A stretch of 64,000 bases of DNA from a bacterium. GTDB taxonomy: Bacteria > Myxococcota_A > UBA9160 > UBA4427. Position 1 is the first letter of the stretch. The number at the start of each line of letters is the position of its first letter. The position numbers and the translations under genes were made by a program. Positions 10,919 through 19,721 of this stretch are shown here, in pieces. The notes below the pieces were generated by a model. The model did no database searches. It was not told the origin of the DNA and saw only the letters and a program-made list of their open reading frames with translations. Location of the stretch: NCBI GenBank assembly GCA_024742285.1, contig JANSYR010000014.1:62001-126000 (forward strand), in the 5' to 3' direction.

Positions 10919-13159
10919 TCAGCTCGAGGCGGGAGAGAGGAAGATCGGCGAGGACCAGGCCCGCTGCTCGTCCGGCGCCGTGCAATCGTCGTCGTCCGCC
11001 CGCGCGAAGCAGGCGTCGATCTTCGTGCAGCCCTCGGGCCCCGCGTCCCGGCAACCGTAGGGGTCGGCCGAGATCGTCGGGGAGGGCGCTTCGACCGCCC
11101 GGACGTAGTAGCTCGTCTCGCGCGCGTCCTCGCCGAACTCCGGGTCGCTGAAGACGACCTCGCAGCCCTCCCGGTCGCCGTCGCAATCGAAGCGCTTCCA
11201 GGGGTCCTCGATCAGCGGGGCCATCGGCTCGTTCGCGCCGAGCTGGGTCCGGATCCGGACGACCTCGATCCGCGTGATCGGCCGGCGCGTCTCCGACGGG
11301 TGGTAACACTCGCCGCGACAGAGCGCTTCGAGACGCTCGGGGGAGAGGGGGGTCGTCGTCGCGTCCGGGCAGCCCGGCTTCTGCTCGAAGCTCCCCGCCG
11401 CGCGGACGCGGAAGGTGGGGGCGCCCCGGACGGCGACCTCGCTGCCCATCGGCCAGCGGCCGCCGGGGGCGTTCGGGTCGAGGAGGTCGAACCAGAGGAG
11501 GATTCGCGGCCCGCTCGTGCCGTAGGTCTCTCGGCGCTCGAGGGCGTCGAAGATCGCCCCGCGTTCGCGACTCGTGGCGTGGACCGCGGCGAGGCCACCC
11601 GTATAGAAGTACGAGCCACCGCGTTCGCCCTCGAAGAAGGCGACGTTCGGGACCGGTCCCATCGGGTCGAATCGCTCGGCGCGGGCCGTGGGTTCGCGCC
11701 GCCACGGGGTGACGAGGACGCTCGTTCCGGCGCGTCCCATCCGCGCGTCGGTGAAGTCGAGGCGTTCGACCTCCTTGTAGCCCGTGCCGGCGCGGGCGGT
11801 GTGGTTGTCGCTCGAGGCGATGAATCCGAAGCGGAACGAACGCGCGCCTTCCTCGGCGTCCGGTCGGCCGAGGGCGAGGATCGCCTGCGCGCTGCTCAGG
11901 GGGCGGTGGTTGAAGGCCGGCTGGAAGCAGTCGCGACACTGCCCCGCGTCGAGGAGCTCGCTCGCGGCGAGGCCCGGGACGACCCAGGCGCCCGCGTTTC
12001 GATCCGCGTCGACGAAGAACTGGCGGGCTTCGGCCGCGCGGGCGCCGCAGTCCGCGGCGTCCGATCCCTCGGCCTCGCATCGCGCACGGATCACCTCGCC
12101 GACCTGCCAACACGTCGGTGTGTAGTCGGCGGAAGGGGCCGGGCAGCGGCGCGCGCCATCCGCCGCGATCTCGACCGCCTTCCAGGGGCGATACTCCTCG
12201 GCGTTGCCGTGTCCCGAGTAGATCTCGAGGAGACGTTGCCTCTCCGGGTCGTGCTGGAACGACGTGAGCTGCTTCGCCCAGCTCGAGCCGGGCGGCGTGT
12301 ACATGCCCCAGACCGTGCCGTGCGGGATCACGGTCGCTGCGTGGCCCCAGTCGTCGAGCTTCGCGAAGAGCTCGCCCGGCGTCTGGACCGACTCCATGCA
12401 GTCGGTCGGCAGCTCGCGGACCGGAACGCCGTCGGGGCATCGATCTGCTGCGGTGAGCTCGCTCATCATGGCGATCAGGTCGTGGCCACCCTCGATCGTG
12501 AAGGCGCCGAGGCCCTGGAGCAGGGCACCGCCCCGGTCGATGTCGAAGGGGGAGGGCACGCCGTCCGGCGGTCGTGCGGCGATCGGTCGCGCCGGGATCG
12601 CGTCGTCCTCGAGGTCTCGCAGGACGACGTTCTTGTGACCGTAGTGATTGGTCGGCGTCGACCCCATCTGGGTCCACTCCCAGCCGAGGAAGGAGACGAG
12701 GTCGCGCTCGCCGCCCTGGCCGCCGATCGCGTCGCAGCGGCGGATCGTCTCGACGGTCTCCTGCCAGCGCCGCGGCGTGAGCGAGGCCGCGTGATCGTTG
12801 ATCGACCAGAAGTCGAGGTTCGAACAGAAGCGCGCGAAGTCGCAGGCGTCGGCGACGGGATGGGTCCCCTCGCCGCCGGTCATCGGCAGCGTCAGCTGGA
12901 ACGCGTCGACGGAGAAGGAGCTGTGGACGTGGAGGTCGCCGAAGAGGATCTGTCGGGGGCGGTGGACACGAAGCGCTCGCGCGGTCGCGGCCTGGGCCTC
13001 GTCGCGGGCTCCGACGCCGGCGGAGTCGACGGGCGTCGAGGCCGGTTCGCCGGCGTGGACCCACTCGCCGTAGGCGCCTCGCCCGGCCTGCGAGAGGACC
13101 CAGGCGCCGACGGCGACGATCAGGACCGAGACGACGACGAGGGGGACGACAACTCTCAA
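10919..13159 (-). CDS. DUF3604 protein, copy A (PHP-like metal-dependent fold, exported)
   Basis: The 746-residue protein has an N-terminal hydrophobic segment (residues 3-23), a signal peptide or anchor. The family signature FGDLHVHSSFSVDAF (Asp75, His77, His79) resembles the first metal-binding motif of PHP phosphoesterases. Further motifs are INDHA, LGWEWTQ, VIPHG, LEIYSGHG, FIASSDNHT, RRETYGTSGPR, and a terminal RAWSSPIF. The function of DUF3604 is not established; a secreted metal-dependent hydrolase is the reasonable reading. The start is TTG 13159, supported by GGAGG five bases before it. It is the most divergent of the three copies here and lies directly upstream of the acyl-CoA dehydrogenase pair. 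Confidence 0.85.
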   Translation of the reverse strand: MRVVVPLVVVSVLIVAVGAWVLSQAGRGAYGEWVHAGEPASTPVDSAGVGARDEAQAATARALRVHRPRQILFGDLHVHSSFSVDAFQLTLPMTGGEGTHPVADACDFARFCSNLDFWSINDHAASLTPRRWQETVETIRRCDAIGGQGGERDLVSFLGWEWTQMGSTPTNHYGHKNVVLRDLEDDAIPARPIAARPPDGVPSPFDIDRGGALLQGLGAFTIEGGHDLIAMMSELTAADRCPDGVPVRELPTDCMESVQTPGELFAKLDDWGHAATVIPHGTVWGMYTPPGSSWAKQLTSFQHDPERQRLLEIYSGHGNAEEYRPWKAVEIAADGARRCPAPSADYTPTCWQVGEVIRARCEAEGSDAADCGARAAEARQFFVDADRNAGAWVVPGLAASELLDAGQCRDCFQPAFNHRPLSSAQAILALGRPDAEEGARSFRFGFIASSDNHTARAGTGYKEVERLDFTDARMGRAGTSVLVTPWRREPTARAERFDPMGPVPNVAFFEGERGGSYFYTGGLAAVHATSRERGAIFDALERRETYGTSGPRILLWFDLLDPNAPGGRWPMGSEVAVRGAPTFRVRAAGSFEQKPGCPDATTTPLSPERLEALCRGECYHPSETRRPITRIEVVRIRTQLGANEPMAPLIEDPWKRFDCDGDREGCEVVFSDPEFGEDARETSYYVRAVEAPSPTISADPYGCRDAGPEGCTKIDACFARADDDDCTAPDEQRAWSSPIFLSPASS

Positions 13160-13183
13160 GGCAGCCTCCGCGGTGGACTTCGC

Positions 13184-13189
13184 AGCGTA
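13184..13189 (-). promoter_or_regulatory. Possible -10 hexamer TACGCT for DUF3604 copy A
   Basis: TACGCT lies 25 bases upstream of the TTG start and belongs to a recurrent TAnnCT/TAnnAT pattern found before several genes in the window. No -35 element is convincing. Confidence 0.25.
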
Positions 13190-13351
13190 GCGGGTTCCCG
13201 CGCTGGCCGTTCCGGTGGTCTCGCGTCCCCCAACGGCGGTGCTCGCCTCTCAGTCGGGACGGAAACCGGTCCCGCGTCCGGAGCGCCACGGCCAGTTCGG
13301 GATTGTCCTAACTTCGCTTCCGGCGATTCCTCGCGAGGAGTGACGATTCCG

Positions 13352-14542
13352 ATGCCCGGCCCCCTCCATGGTTTCCGCGTCCTCGAAGTGAGCGAGCTCA
13401 TCTCCGCGCCGCTCGGCGTGATGATGCTCGCGGAGCAGGGGGCCGAGGTCATCAAGGTCGAGCCACCGCGCCACGGCGACGAGGCGCGCCAGCTCGCCAA
13501 CCATCGCGCGGGCATGGCGGGGCTCTACCTGACCTCGAACCACGAGAAGCGCTCGATCGGGATCGACCTGAAGAAGCCGGAGGGCAAGGCGCTCTTCGAC
13601 GAGCTCCTCGCGACCGCCGATGTCCTCGTCTCGAACTGGCGTCCCGGCACGGCGGAGCGGCTCGGATTGGGCGAAGAGGACGTCCGGAAGATCCATCCGG
13701 ACATCGTCTATGCCGCGGTCGTCGGCTACGGCGACGACGGTCCCTACGCGGATCGGCGCGGCTACGACCCGATCTTCCAGGCGCTCACGGGCTACGTCGC
13801 CGCGCAGCTGAACCCGGAGATCCCGATCCCGGACCTCGTGCGCCACGCGATCGTCGACAAAGCGACCGCCTACACCCTCGCGCAGGGCATCACCGCGGCG
13901 CTCCTCGCCCGGGAGCGCGGCGCGCCGGGACAGAGCGTGCGGGTGACGATGCTCGACGCGGGCATCGCGTTCTTCTGGCCCGACGGCATGCTGCGCCACT
14001 GCCTGGTCGGCGACGACGTCGCGAATCCGATGGTGCCCGGCGAGCGCTACACACTCACGCCCACGAAGGACGGACAGATCGTCTTCTGGGCGAGCACCGC
14101 CGAGCAGATGCAGGGCACCCTGCGCGCCGTCGGTCGCGACGACCTCGCGAAGAGCCCGCGCCACCAGGGCAAGGCCCTGATCGAGCCGGCGAATATGGAG
14201 GAGCGGGTGGCCGCGGTGGCGGAGGGGCTGTCGCGCATGGCGACCCACGACGCCTACGCCGCGCTCCTCGAGCAGCAGGTCCCGGTCGCGCCGATCCTCT
14301 CCCAGGCCGAGGTCCTCGAGGATCCGCAGATCGTCCACAACGGCACGATCGTCGAGGCGACCCATCCGGTCTACGGGCGCTATCGCCGGGTCCGCCCGGC
14401 GGCGCGCTTCTCGCAGACGCGCTTCGAGATGACGAAGCCGGCGCCGATCTACTCCGAGGACGCCGACGCGATTCTCGAAGAGCTCGGCCACGACGCCGAA
14501 GCGCGGCAGGCGCTTCGCGAGAAGGGCGTGATTCCGGATTGA
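13352..14542 (+). CDS. CaiB/BaiF family (family III) CoA-transferase
   Basis: The 396-residue protein is of full family length. The N-terminus GFRVLEVSELISAPLGVMML followed by GAEVIKVEPP is diagnostic, and Asp139 in RRGYDPIFQAL fits the catalytic aspartate that carries the CoA thioester intermediate. It would move CoA between carboxylic acids, activating a substrate without ATP. ATG 13352 is preceded by GAGGAG. It is transcribed divergently from DUF3604 copy A and ends convergently with the BtrH-like gene. The acyl donor and acceptor cannot be told from sequence. Confidence 0.9.
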   Translation: MPGPLHGFRVLEVSELISAPLGVMMLAEQGAEVIKVEPPRHGDEARQLANHRAGMAGLYLTSNHEKRSIGIDLKKPEGKALFDELLATADVLVSNWRPGTAERLGLGEEDVRKIHPDIVYAAVVGYGDDGPYADRRGYDPIFQALTGYVAAQLNPEIPIPDLVRHAIVDKATAYTLAQGITAALLARERGAPGQSVRVTMLDAGIAFFWPDGMLRHCLVGDDVANPMVPGERYTLTPTKDGQIVFWASTAEQMQGTLRAVGRDDLAKSPRHQGKALIEPANMEERVAAVAEGLSRMATHDAYAALLEQQVPVAPILSQAEVLEDPQIVHNGTIVEATHPVYGRYRRVRPAARFSQTRFEMTKPAPIYSEDADAILEELGHDAEARQALREKGVIPD

Positions 14543-14586
14543 TCGAAGGACGCGGCGGCGGCGGCCCGTGAGTGTGGGCCCGACGA

Positions 14587-15609
14587 TCAGCCGACCGCGT
14601 CGGCGAGGCGGGTGAAGAGCGTCTCTTCGAGTTCGGCGGCACGGGCGATGTGGCCGGCGGCGTCCTTCCAGGGGCCCGGATCCCCGGGTGTGTCCCGGGC
14701 TCGCAGGATGTCGCCGCTCGCGGCGGTCCATTCGTCGGCGGCGGAGACGCAGAGGTCCGGCGCCGATTCGGGGACGAGCTTCTCGTCGAGCGCCCGGGCC
14801 CAGGTGAGGAAGCCTGCGTAGAGGCGGCGGAAGTTGCCGCCGCCGTTGCCGAACTTCTCGAGCAGCGGCGCGTTGAAGCTGGCGGTCGCCTCGGCGTTGG
14901 CGAGCGCCGCGACCGACGGCAGGGCGTCGCCGTAGGCGCGGGTGCCCTCGACGCCGAGCTTCGCTCCCGGGAAGCTCGAGGACTCGTTCTCGCCGAGCAT
15001 CGAGGCGGCGCACGTCCGGATCGCGGTCTCGGCGGCGGTCCGCAGGTCGTTGCCGACGGCCGTGTCGTGGAAGCGGCCCCAGCGATTCCGGTCGGACATC
15101 GGCGTCGGCGCGTTCCGGCTGATCTTGACGGCGGCGAGGGAGCAGATCTCGAATTTCTCGCGGATCCGGTCGCCGATGTAGACCTCTTCCCGTTCGTCGT
15201 CGAAGCCCATCAGGACGAATCGATGGGAGGGGAAGTTCACCTTGTAGTCGCGATAGTCGAGGTAGAAGATGTCCCCGGCGAGCATCGTCGGCCGACCAGC
15301 GAGGACCTCTTCGCGGACGACGGCCCAGGCATGGTCGTCGTCGTCTTCCGTCCGCTCGCGATAGTCGATTCCCAGGTGGCGACCGAGGTCGACCTCGAAG
15401 GTCGCGGTCCGGCCGAAGACCGCGACGGCGTAGTCGGCCTGTGGATTGTCGCGCTGGTCGATGAACCCGCTTCCGAGGCCCGCCCCCAGCCCGAAGGTCG
15501 CGTCTTCCGGCAGCTGGAGATCGCAGTAGAACGCGAGCAGGCCGCGCATCGAAGCGCTGCCGCAGTGTTCGCCGGGGTGGATCCGGTAGTCGTCGATGAC
15601 CTTGCGCAT
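14587..15609 (-). CDS. BtrH N-terminal domain protein
   Basis: The 340-residue protein starts HPGEHCGSASMRGLLAFY, followed by a GLGAGLGSGF segment. This matches the BtrH_N family (butirosin biosynthesis H-like), a papain/C39-like fold with an N-terminal Cys that transfers acyl groups or hydrolyses amides; here the Cys is about residue 17. A C-terminal DUF4872-type half is likely. The ATG 15609 has GAGGAG seven bases upstream. The small SnoaL-like gene lies upstream on the same strand, with a 41-base gap, so the two may be co-transcribed. The substrate is unknown. Confidence 0.72.
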   Translation of the reverse strand: MRKVIDDYRIHPGEHCGSASMRGLLAFYCDLQLPEDATFGLGAGLGSGFIDQRDNPQADYAVAVFGRTATFEVDLGRHLGIDYRERTEDDDDHAWAVVREEVLAGRPTMLAGDIFYLDYRDYKVNFPSHRFVLMGFDDEREEVYIGDRIREKFEICSLAAVKISRNAPTPMSDRNRWGRFHDTAVGNDLRTAAETAIRTCAASMLGENESSSFPGAKLGVEGTRAYGDALPSVAALANAEATASFNAPLLEKFGNGGGNFRRLYAGFLTWARALDEKLVPESAPDLCVSAADEWTAASGDILRARDTPGDPGPWKDAAGHIARAAELEETLFTRLADAVG

Positions 15610-15650
15610 GGCGGGCTCCTCTCGCGAACGGCTGCGTGCGGGCGTGGCGT

Positions 15651-16049
15651 TCAGGTCAGGACGATGTCCGCGAAGCGCTTCGAGTCGACGTGCTCCTCGA
15701 TCTCGGCGATCCGTCCGTCGCGGACGATGTAGACCCAGATGTACTCGTTCTGATAGTCCTTGCCGTTCGCGGCCTTGCCCGTCGCAGACTGACGGATCAC
15801 CACCTTGTCCCCTTCGGCGATGATCCACTTGACGTCGACCTTCATGGTCGGCATGTCGAAGAATCTCGCCCCCGCCTCGGCCATGGTCTGCATCACGGCC
15901 TCGCGGCCGGTCGTCTCCCCGAGCGGCACGCTCTGGGGAGGACGCCACTGGAGGTCGTCGGCGAGGAGAGAGGCCATCTTCTCCCCGTCGCCGCGGCCCT
16001 GGGCCGCCAGGTAGTCGAGGACGACCTGCTTGCTGGCTTCTCCGTCCAT
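15651..16049 (-). CDS. SnoaL/NTF2-like nuclear transport factor 2 superfamily protein
   Basis: The 132-residue product has the cone-shaped alpha+beta pattern of the SnoaL/limonene-epoxide-hydrolase group: an N-terminal helix (VVLDYLAAQGRGDGEKMASLLADDLQW), then strands ending in VYIVRDGRIAEIEEHVDSKRF. Members include isomerases, cyclases, hydrolases and non-enzymatic binders, so no reaction is assigned. AAGGAG precedes the ATG. A TAGAAT hexamer at 16116-16121 (minus strand), 67 bases upstream, could be its -10 box. Confidence 0.72.
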   Translation of the reverse strand: MDGEASKQVVLDYLAAQGRGDGEKMASLLADDLQWRPPQSVPLGETTGREAVMQTMAEAGARFFDMPTMKVDVKWIIAEGDKVVIRQSATGKAANGKDYQNEYIWVYIVRDGRIAEIEEHVDSKRFADIVLT

Positions 16050-16127
16050 GTCGGCTCCTTCTCCGGTCTGTTCTTCGTCGTCGGGTCCGTCGCGTGGGTC
16101 AGGCGACGCGCCCCCATTCTAGGAGAT

Positions 16128-17009
16128 CTAGAAGATCAGGCCGGGGACGTTCGCCGGCTCCGGCCAGTCCTCGACGGAGGCGCGGATCTTCTGCCCGATC
16201 TCGTCCGGGCTCCAGACCTTCGAGACGTCCGCGTCGTCGGCGATCTTGAATTGCGCCGGATAGAGGAGGGAGACGCGGTTTCCGCTGATCACGAACTGCT
16301 TTCCGGTGATGTCCGCCGCGTCGTCCGAGCAGAGCCAGGTGATCGCCGGAGAGACCTTGTCGGTCGTGTACTTCTCCTCGGCGCCTTCCGGGAAGATGTC
16401 GGCGGTCATGCGTGAGTAGGCGTTCGGGGCGAGCACGTTCACCGTGATGTTCGCCTTCTTGGCCTCGATCGCGAGGCAGCGCATGAAGCCGGCGATGCCG
16501 GCCTTCGCGGCGCCGTAGTTCGTCTGGCCGAAGTTGCCGATCAGGCCGGACGTCGAGCTCGTCATGATGATCCGGCCGCCTTCGCCCTGCTCGATCATTC
16601 GGAGGTAGGCCGCGCGGGTCGGGTGATAGGTTCCCTTCAGGTGGACCGCGATCACCGGGTCCCAGAGGTCCTCGGTCATGTTCTTGAAGGACTTGTCCCG
16701 CAGGATGCCGGCGTTGTTGATCAGGATGTCCAGGCGACCGAACTCACCGAAGGCCGTATCGACCAGCTTCTCCGCGTCTTCGGCGCTCGTGACCGATCCG
16801 TAGTCCGCGGCGGCGCGCCCGCCGGAGTCCACGATCTCCTTGACCACCTCGTCCGCGACCCGGGATCCGTCCCCGGAACCGTCCACGGCACCGCCGAGGT
16901 CGTTCACGACGACCGCCGCCCCTTCGCGCGCGAGGGAGAGCGCGTGGGACTTGCCCAGGCCTCCGCCCGCTCCGGTCACGATCGCCACCTTGCCGTCCAG
17001 CAGTCCCAT
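16128..17009 (-). CDS. Short-chain dehydrogenase, MFE-2/HSD17B4-like 3-hydroxyacyl-CoA dehydrogenase type
   Basis: The 293-residue SDR has TGAGGGLG (12-19) for NAD(P) binding, INNAGILRD, the serine of TSSTSGLIG and the catalytic pair Tyr165/Lys169 in NYGAAKAG. The phrase VVVNDLGGAVDGSG after the first beta-alpha-beta unit is typical of the dehydrogenase domain of peroxisomal multifunctional enzyme 2, so oxidation of a 3-hydroxyacyl-CoA is the likely role. The ATG at 17009 is the start of the conserved fold; the open frame continues upstream without support. It is divergent from a second, atypical SDR. Confidence 0.87.
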   Translation of the reverse strand: MGLLDGKVAIVTGAGGGLGKSHALSLAREGAAVVVNDLGGAVDGSGDGSRVADEVVKEIVDSGGRAAADYGSVTSAEDAEKLVDTAFGEFGRLDILINNAGILRDKSFKNMTEDLWDPVIAVHLKGTYHPTRAAYLRMIEQGEGGRIIMTSSTSGLIGNFGQTNYGAAKAGIAGFMRCLAIEAKKANITVNVLAPNAYSRMTADIFPEGAEEKYTTDKVSPAITWLCSDDAADITGKQFVISGNRVSLLYPAQFKIADDADVSKVWSPDEIGQKIRASVEDWPEPANVPGLIF

Positions 17010-17033
17010 ATCGCTTCTCCTCGTCGGTCTTCT

Positions 17034-17051
17034 TCGGGGTCCGGACCCCGA
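17034..17051. promoter_or_regulatory. 18-bp perfect palindrome in divergent SDR promoter region
   Basis: TCGGGGTCC followed directly by GGACCCCGA is a perfect 9+9 palindrome, 25 bases upstream of the minus-strand SDR start and 134 bases from the plus-strand one. Position suggests an operator for a dimeric regulator; a cruciform or hairpin is the alternative. Confidence 0.4.
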
Positions 17052-17184
17052 CCGGGTCGAGACAGGTAACGCGAGCCCGCAGGAGCGACCAGCGACGGAG
17101 AGTCCGGGCGCGCGAGGCCTCTGCGACGTTGCCCGGGGTCGAGCCAGGGCCGATGATGGCGGTCCAACGAAGAAGGAGAGCGTC

Positions 17185-17940
17185 ATGCCCGGATCGAACG
17201 AAGTCGCGGTGATCGTCGGAGGAGGTCCCGGCGTGAGCGCGAGCTGCGCACGCCTCTTCGAGGGGGAAGGAATGGCGGTCGCGATCGCGGCGCGCACGCC
17301 CGGAAAGCCCGAGCTCGTGCAGCTCGAGAACGAGTGCGGCGTGAGACCCTTCGAGTGCGACGCGACGGAGGCGGACTCGGTCGATCGTCTCTTCACGTCG
17401 GTCGAGGCGGAGCTCGGTCGTCCCACCCTCGTGGTCCACAACATCGACGGCCGCACGAGCGGCATCTTCCGCAAGAAGATCACCGAGGCGGATCCGGAGC
17501 TCGCGAAGGCGACGCTCCTCAACTCGGCGTTCAGTGCCTTCCTGGTGGGCCAACGCGCCGCGCGCTCGATGCTTGCCGGTGACCTGCCGGAGAGCGGACA
17601 GCGCGGGACCATTCTCTTCACGAACGCCAGCGCCGCCTTCAAGGGCTATCCGCTCTCGGGGGCGTTCGCGATCGCCTCCCACGGCAAGGCCGGGCTCGCC
17701 GAGAGCATGGCGCGAGAGCTCGGCCCGCAGGGCATCCACGTCGTCCACTGCCCGATCGACGCCGCGATCGGCAACACCCGCGAAGACGGGAAGCGCGCGC
17801 ATTGGCTCGCCGGGGAAGCGAGCGACGACAACATGGCCGACCCGGCCCGGATCGCCGAGACCTACCTCCATCTCCACCGGCAGCATCGCTCGACCTGGAC
17901 CTTCGAGGCGATCATGCGGCCCTGGGTGGAGAACTGGTAG
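17185..17940 (+). CDS. Atypical short-chain dehydrogenase/reductase lacking the catalytic tyrosine
   Basis: The 251-residue protein has the Rossmann start VIVGGGPGVSASCARLF and SDR-like topology, but several landmarks are changed. The NNAG motif is replaced by HNIDG, and at the YxxxK position the sequence is FAIASHGKAG: Lys168 remains and the tyrosine does not. It may bind a nucleotide or acyl-CoA without classical oxidoreduction. GAAGGAG precedes ATG 17185. It is followed by the Ltp2-like thiolase homologue and DUF35 gene on the same strand, with a 119-base gap. Confidence 0.75.
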   Translation: MPGSNEVAVIVGGGPGVSASCARLFEGEGMAVAIAARTPGKPELVQLENECGVRPFECDATEADSVDRLFTSVEAELGRPTLVVHNIDGRTSGIFRKKITEADPELAKATLLNSAFSAFLVGQRAARSMLAGDLPESGQRGTILFTNASAAFKGYPLSGAFAIASHGKAGLAESMARELGPQGIHVVHCPIDAAIGNTREDGKRAHWLAGEASDDNMADPARIAETYLHLHRQHRSTWTFEAIMRPWVENW

Positions 17941-18059
17941 CGACGGATCGGGGTGGTTGAGGAAGGGCGCACGATTCACGAAGCTTGGTCTTCCGGCGAA
18001 GCTCGGCGCGAGTCGCTCGTGGGCGTCGGTGGATTTCGAACTTCGAGGAGCAATCGCGC

Positions 18060-19226
18060 ATGCACGGAGAAGCAGTCGTCGTCGGTGTCGGCGAGTCGGC
18101 GTACTACAAGCACGGGGGATCCCCCGATACCGAGTTCCAGCTCGCATGCACCGCGATCCGGAACGCGGTCGAGGACGCCGGACTCCGGCTCTCGGACGTG
18201 GACGGTCTGGTCTCCTACATGGACTACCGCAACAGTCCGCTCCGGCTGGCGGACGCCCTCGGGATCGGGGACCTCAAATGGTCGGTCACGCCCTGGGCCG
18301 GCGGTGGCAACAACTCTTCGGCGACGATGCACCTGGCCGACGCCGCCGTGTCGGCCGGCCACGCCGAGGTCGTCGTCTGCTTCCGGGCCCTCGCCCAGGG
18401 GCAGTTCCAGCGCCTGGGCTCCGGGGCCGGCCTGATGGCCGGAACCGCTCCGGAAGGCCTCGCCTGGGGCCTCCCCTACGGCCTGATGACGCCGGCGCAG
18501 GAATGCGCCCTGCAGACCGCGCGTTGGATGCACGACCACGGCGTCTCCCAGGAGGCGCTCGCGAGCGTCTCCCTCGCCTGTTATGCGAACGCCCAGCTGA
18601 ATCCGCGCGCCGTCCGGCACGGCCGACCGCTCACCCGCGCGGACTACCACGACTCCCGCTGGATCGTGGAGCCCTTCCATCTCTTCGACTGCTGCATGGA
18701 GAACGACGGCGCCGCGGCCCTCGTCGTGACCACGCCGGAGCGGGCGAAGGATCTGCCGGGGAAGGCGGTGCCGATCCTGGCGACGGCCCAGGGAAAGGGA
18801 CCGGACATCGGCATCTACGCGTTCCAGGACCGCTGGTTCCCGAGCATGTACTACGAGGGCGTCGCCGAGCAGATCTGGAACCGCTCCGGCCACAAGCCTG
18901 CGGACGTCGACGTCGTCCAGATGTACGAGAACTTCACGGGGCCCGTTCTGATGGCGCTCTGCGAGATGGGCTACTGCGAGCCGGCGGACGTCGAGGCCTT
19001 CGTCGGCGACGGACGTCTCGAGGGACCCGACGCCGCGGTCCCCTTCAATACGAGCGGCGGCAACATCGCCGAGGCCTACATCCATGGTCTCGAGATGGTG
19101 GTCGAGGCGGTCCGTCAGGTTCGCGGCGACTCGTCCTGTCAGGTGAAGGACGTCGAGCTCTCCCTCGCCGTCGGCGGCCCGGGTTACGCCCCGGGCAGCG
19201 CCGTTCTCTTTGGCCCTGCGCTCTAG
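18060..19226 (+). CDS. SCP-x/Ltp2-type thiolase homologue (probable acyl-CoA retro-aldolase subunit)
   Basis: The 388-residue protein has the thiolase fold of the nonspecific lipid-transfer group (VVVGVGESAYYKHGG; DVVQMYENFTGPVLMALCEMG; PFNTSGGNIAEAYIHG). At the place of the nucleophilic cysteine the sequence is AGGGNNSSATM, with no Cys, so it is unlikely to be a true thiolase. In steroid degradation, Ltp2-type homologues without that cysteine act as aldolases with a DUF35 partner, and a DUF35 gene follows 36 bases downstream. I infer a retro-aldol C-C cleavage of a 3-hydroxyacyl-CoA. The start at 18060 has GAGGAG upstream. Confidence 0.83.
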   Translation: MHGEAVVVGVGESAYYKHGGSPDTEFQLACTAIRNAVEDAGLRLSDVDGLVSYMDYRNSPLRLADALGIGDLKWSVTPWAGGGNNSSATMHLADAAVSAGHAEVVVCFRALAQGQFQRLGSGAGLMAGTAPEGLAWGLPYGLMTPAQECALQTARWMHDHGVSQEALASVSLACYANAQLNPRAVRHGRPLTRADYHDSRWIVEPFHLFDCCMENDGAAALVVTTPERAKDLPGKAVPILATAQGKGPDIGIYAFQDRWFPSMYYEGVAEQIWNRSGHKPADVDVVQMYENFTGPVLMALCEMGYCEPADVEAFVGDGRLEGPDAAVPFNTSGGNIAEAYIHGLEMVVEAVRQVRGDSSCQVKDVELSLAVGGPGYAPGSAVLFGPAL

Positions 19227-19262
19227 GCAGCGGCCCCGCCCTTCGATTCCGGAGATTCCAAG

Positions 19263-19694
19263 ATGGCCCGATATCTCGGTGACGACTTCCTCCTCCCCCA
19301 GCTCACGCCCAACAACACGCCCTGGTACACGGCGGGCGAGATCCAGGTCCAGTTCTGCGACGACTGCGGTCACGCGCAGCATCCGCCGGACGAGATCTGT
19401 TATGCCTGCCAGGGCACGAATCTCTCGTTCAGGGCCGTCGACGGCACCGGGACGGTCGAGAGCTTCGCGCGCGTCCACCATCCGCTGCACCCGGCGCTCA
19501 AGGACCGGGTGCCCTACGTGATCGCGATCGTCTCGATCGACGGCGCGCCGGGCTGCAACGCCCAGGGCAACGTCGTGAACTGCGATCCCGGCGACGTGTC
19601 GATCGGCCAGAAGGTCCGCGCGGTCTTCGAGGAGGCGGTCGAGCCCCAGACGGGGACGAAGCTGCTGATTCCGCAGTGGGAGCCGGCGGAGTAG
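19263..19694 (+). CDS. Zn-ribbon OB-fold (DUF35) acyl-CoA-associated protein
   Basis: The 143-residue protein has a rubredoxin-like zinc ribbon (Cys32, Cys35, Cys46, Cys49 in CDDC...CYAC) followed by an OB fold (GTGTVESFARVHHPLHPALK...PYVIAIVSIDGAPG). Such proteins pair with thiolase-like enzymes and bind acyl-CoA or stabilise the partner. The position directly after the Ltp2-like gene and the shared strand fit this. GGAG precedes the ATG. It ends convergently with the nitrilase gene, 27 bases apart. Confidence 0.9.
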   Translation: MARYLGDDFLLPQLTPNNTPWYTAGEIQVQFCDDCGHAQHPPDEICYACQGTNLSFRAVDGTGTVESFARVHHPLHPALKDRVPYVIAIVSIDGAPGCNAQGNVVNCDPGDVSIGQKVRAVFEEAVEPQTGTKLLIPQWEPAE

Positions 19695-19721
19695 GGCGCG
19701 CGCTCGGGCAGCGTCGACGAC

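Noticed and set aside
10733-13351. Upstream extension of the CoA-transferase frame to 10733
   Set aside because: The extension runs antisense to DUF3604 copy A and lacks homology features. The ATG at 13352 has a ribosome site and opens exactly at the conserved fold.
18060-19226. Ordinary thiolase
   Set aside because: No cysteine at the nucleophile position and a DUF35 gene directly downstream; an Ltp2-like aldolase role fits better.
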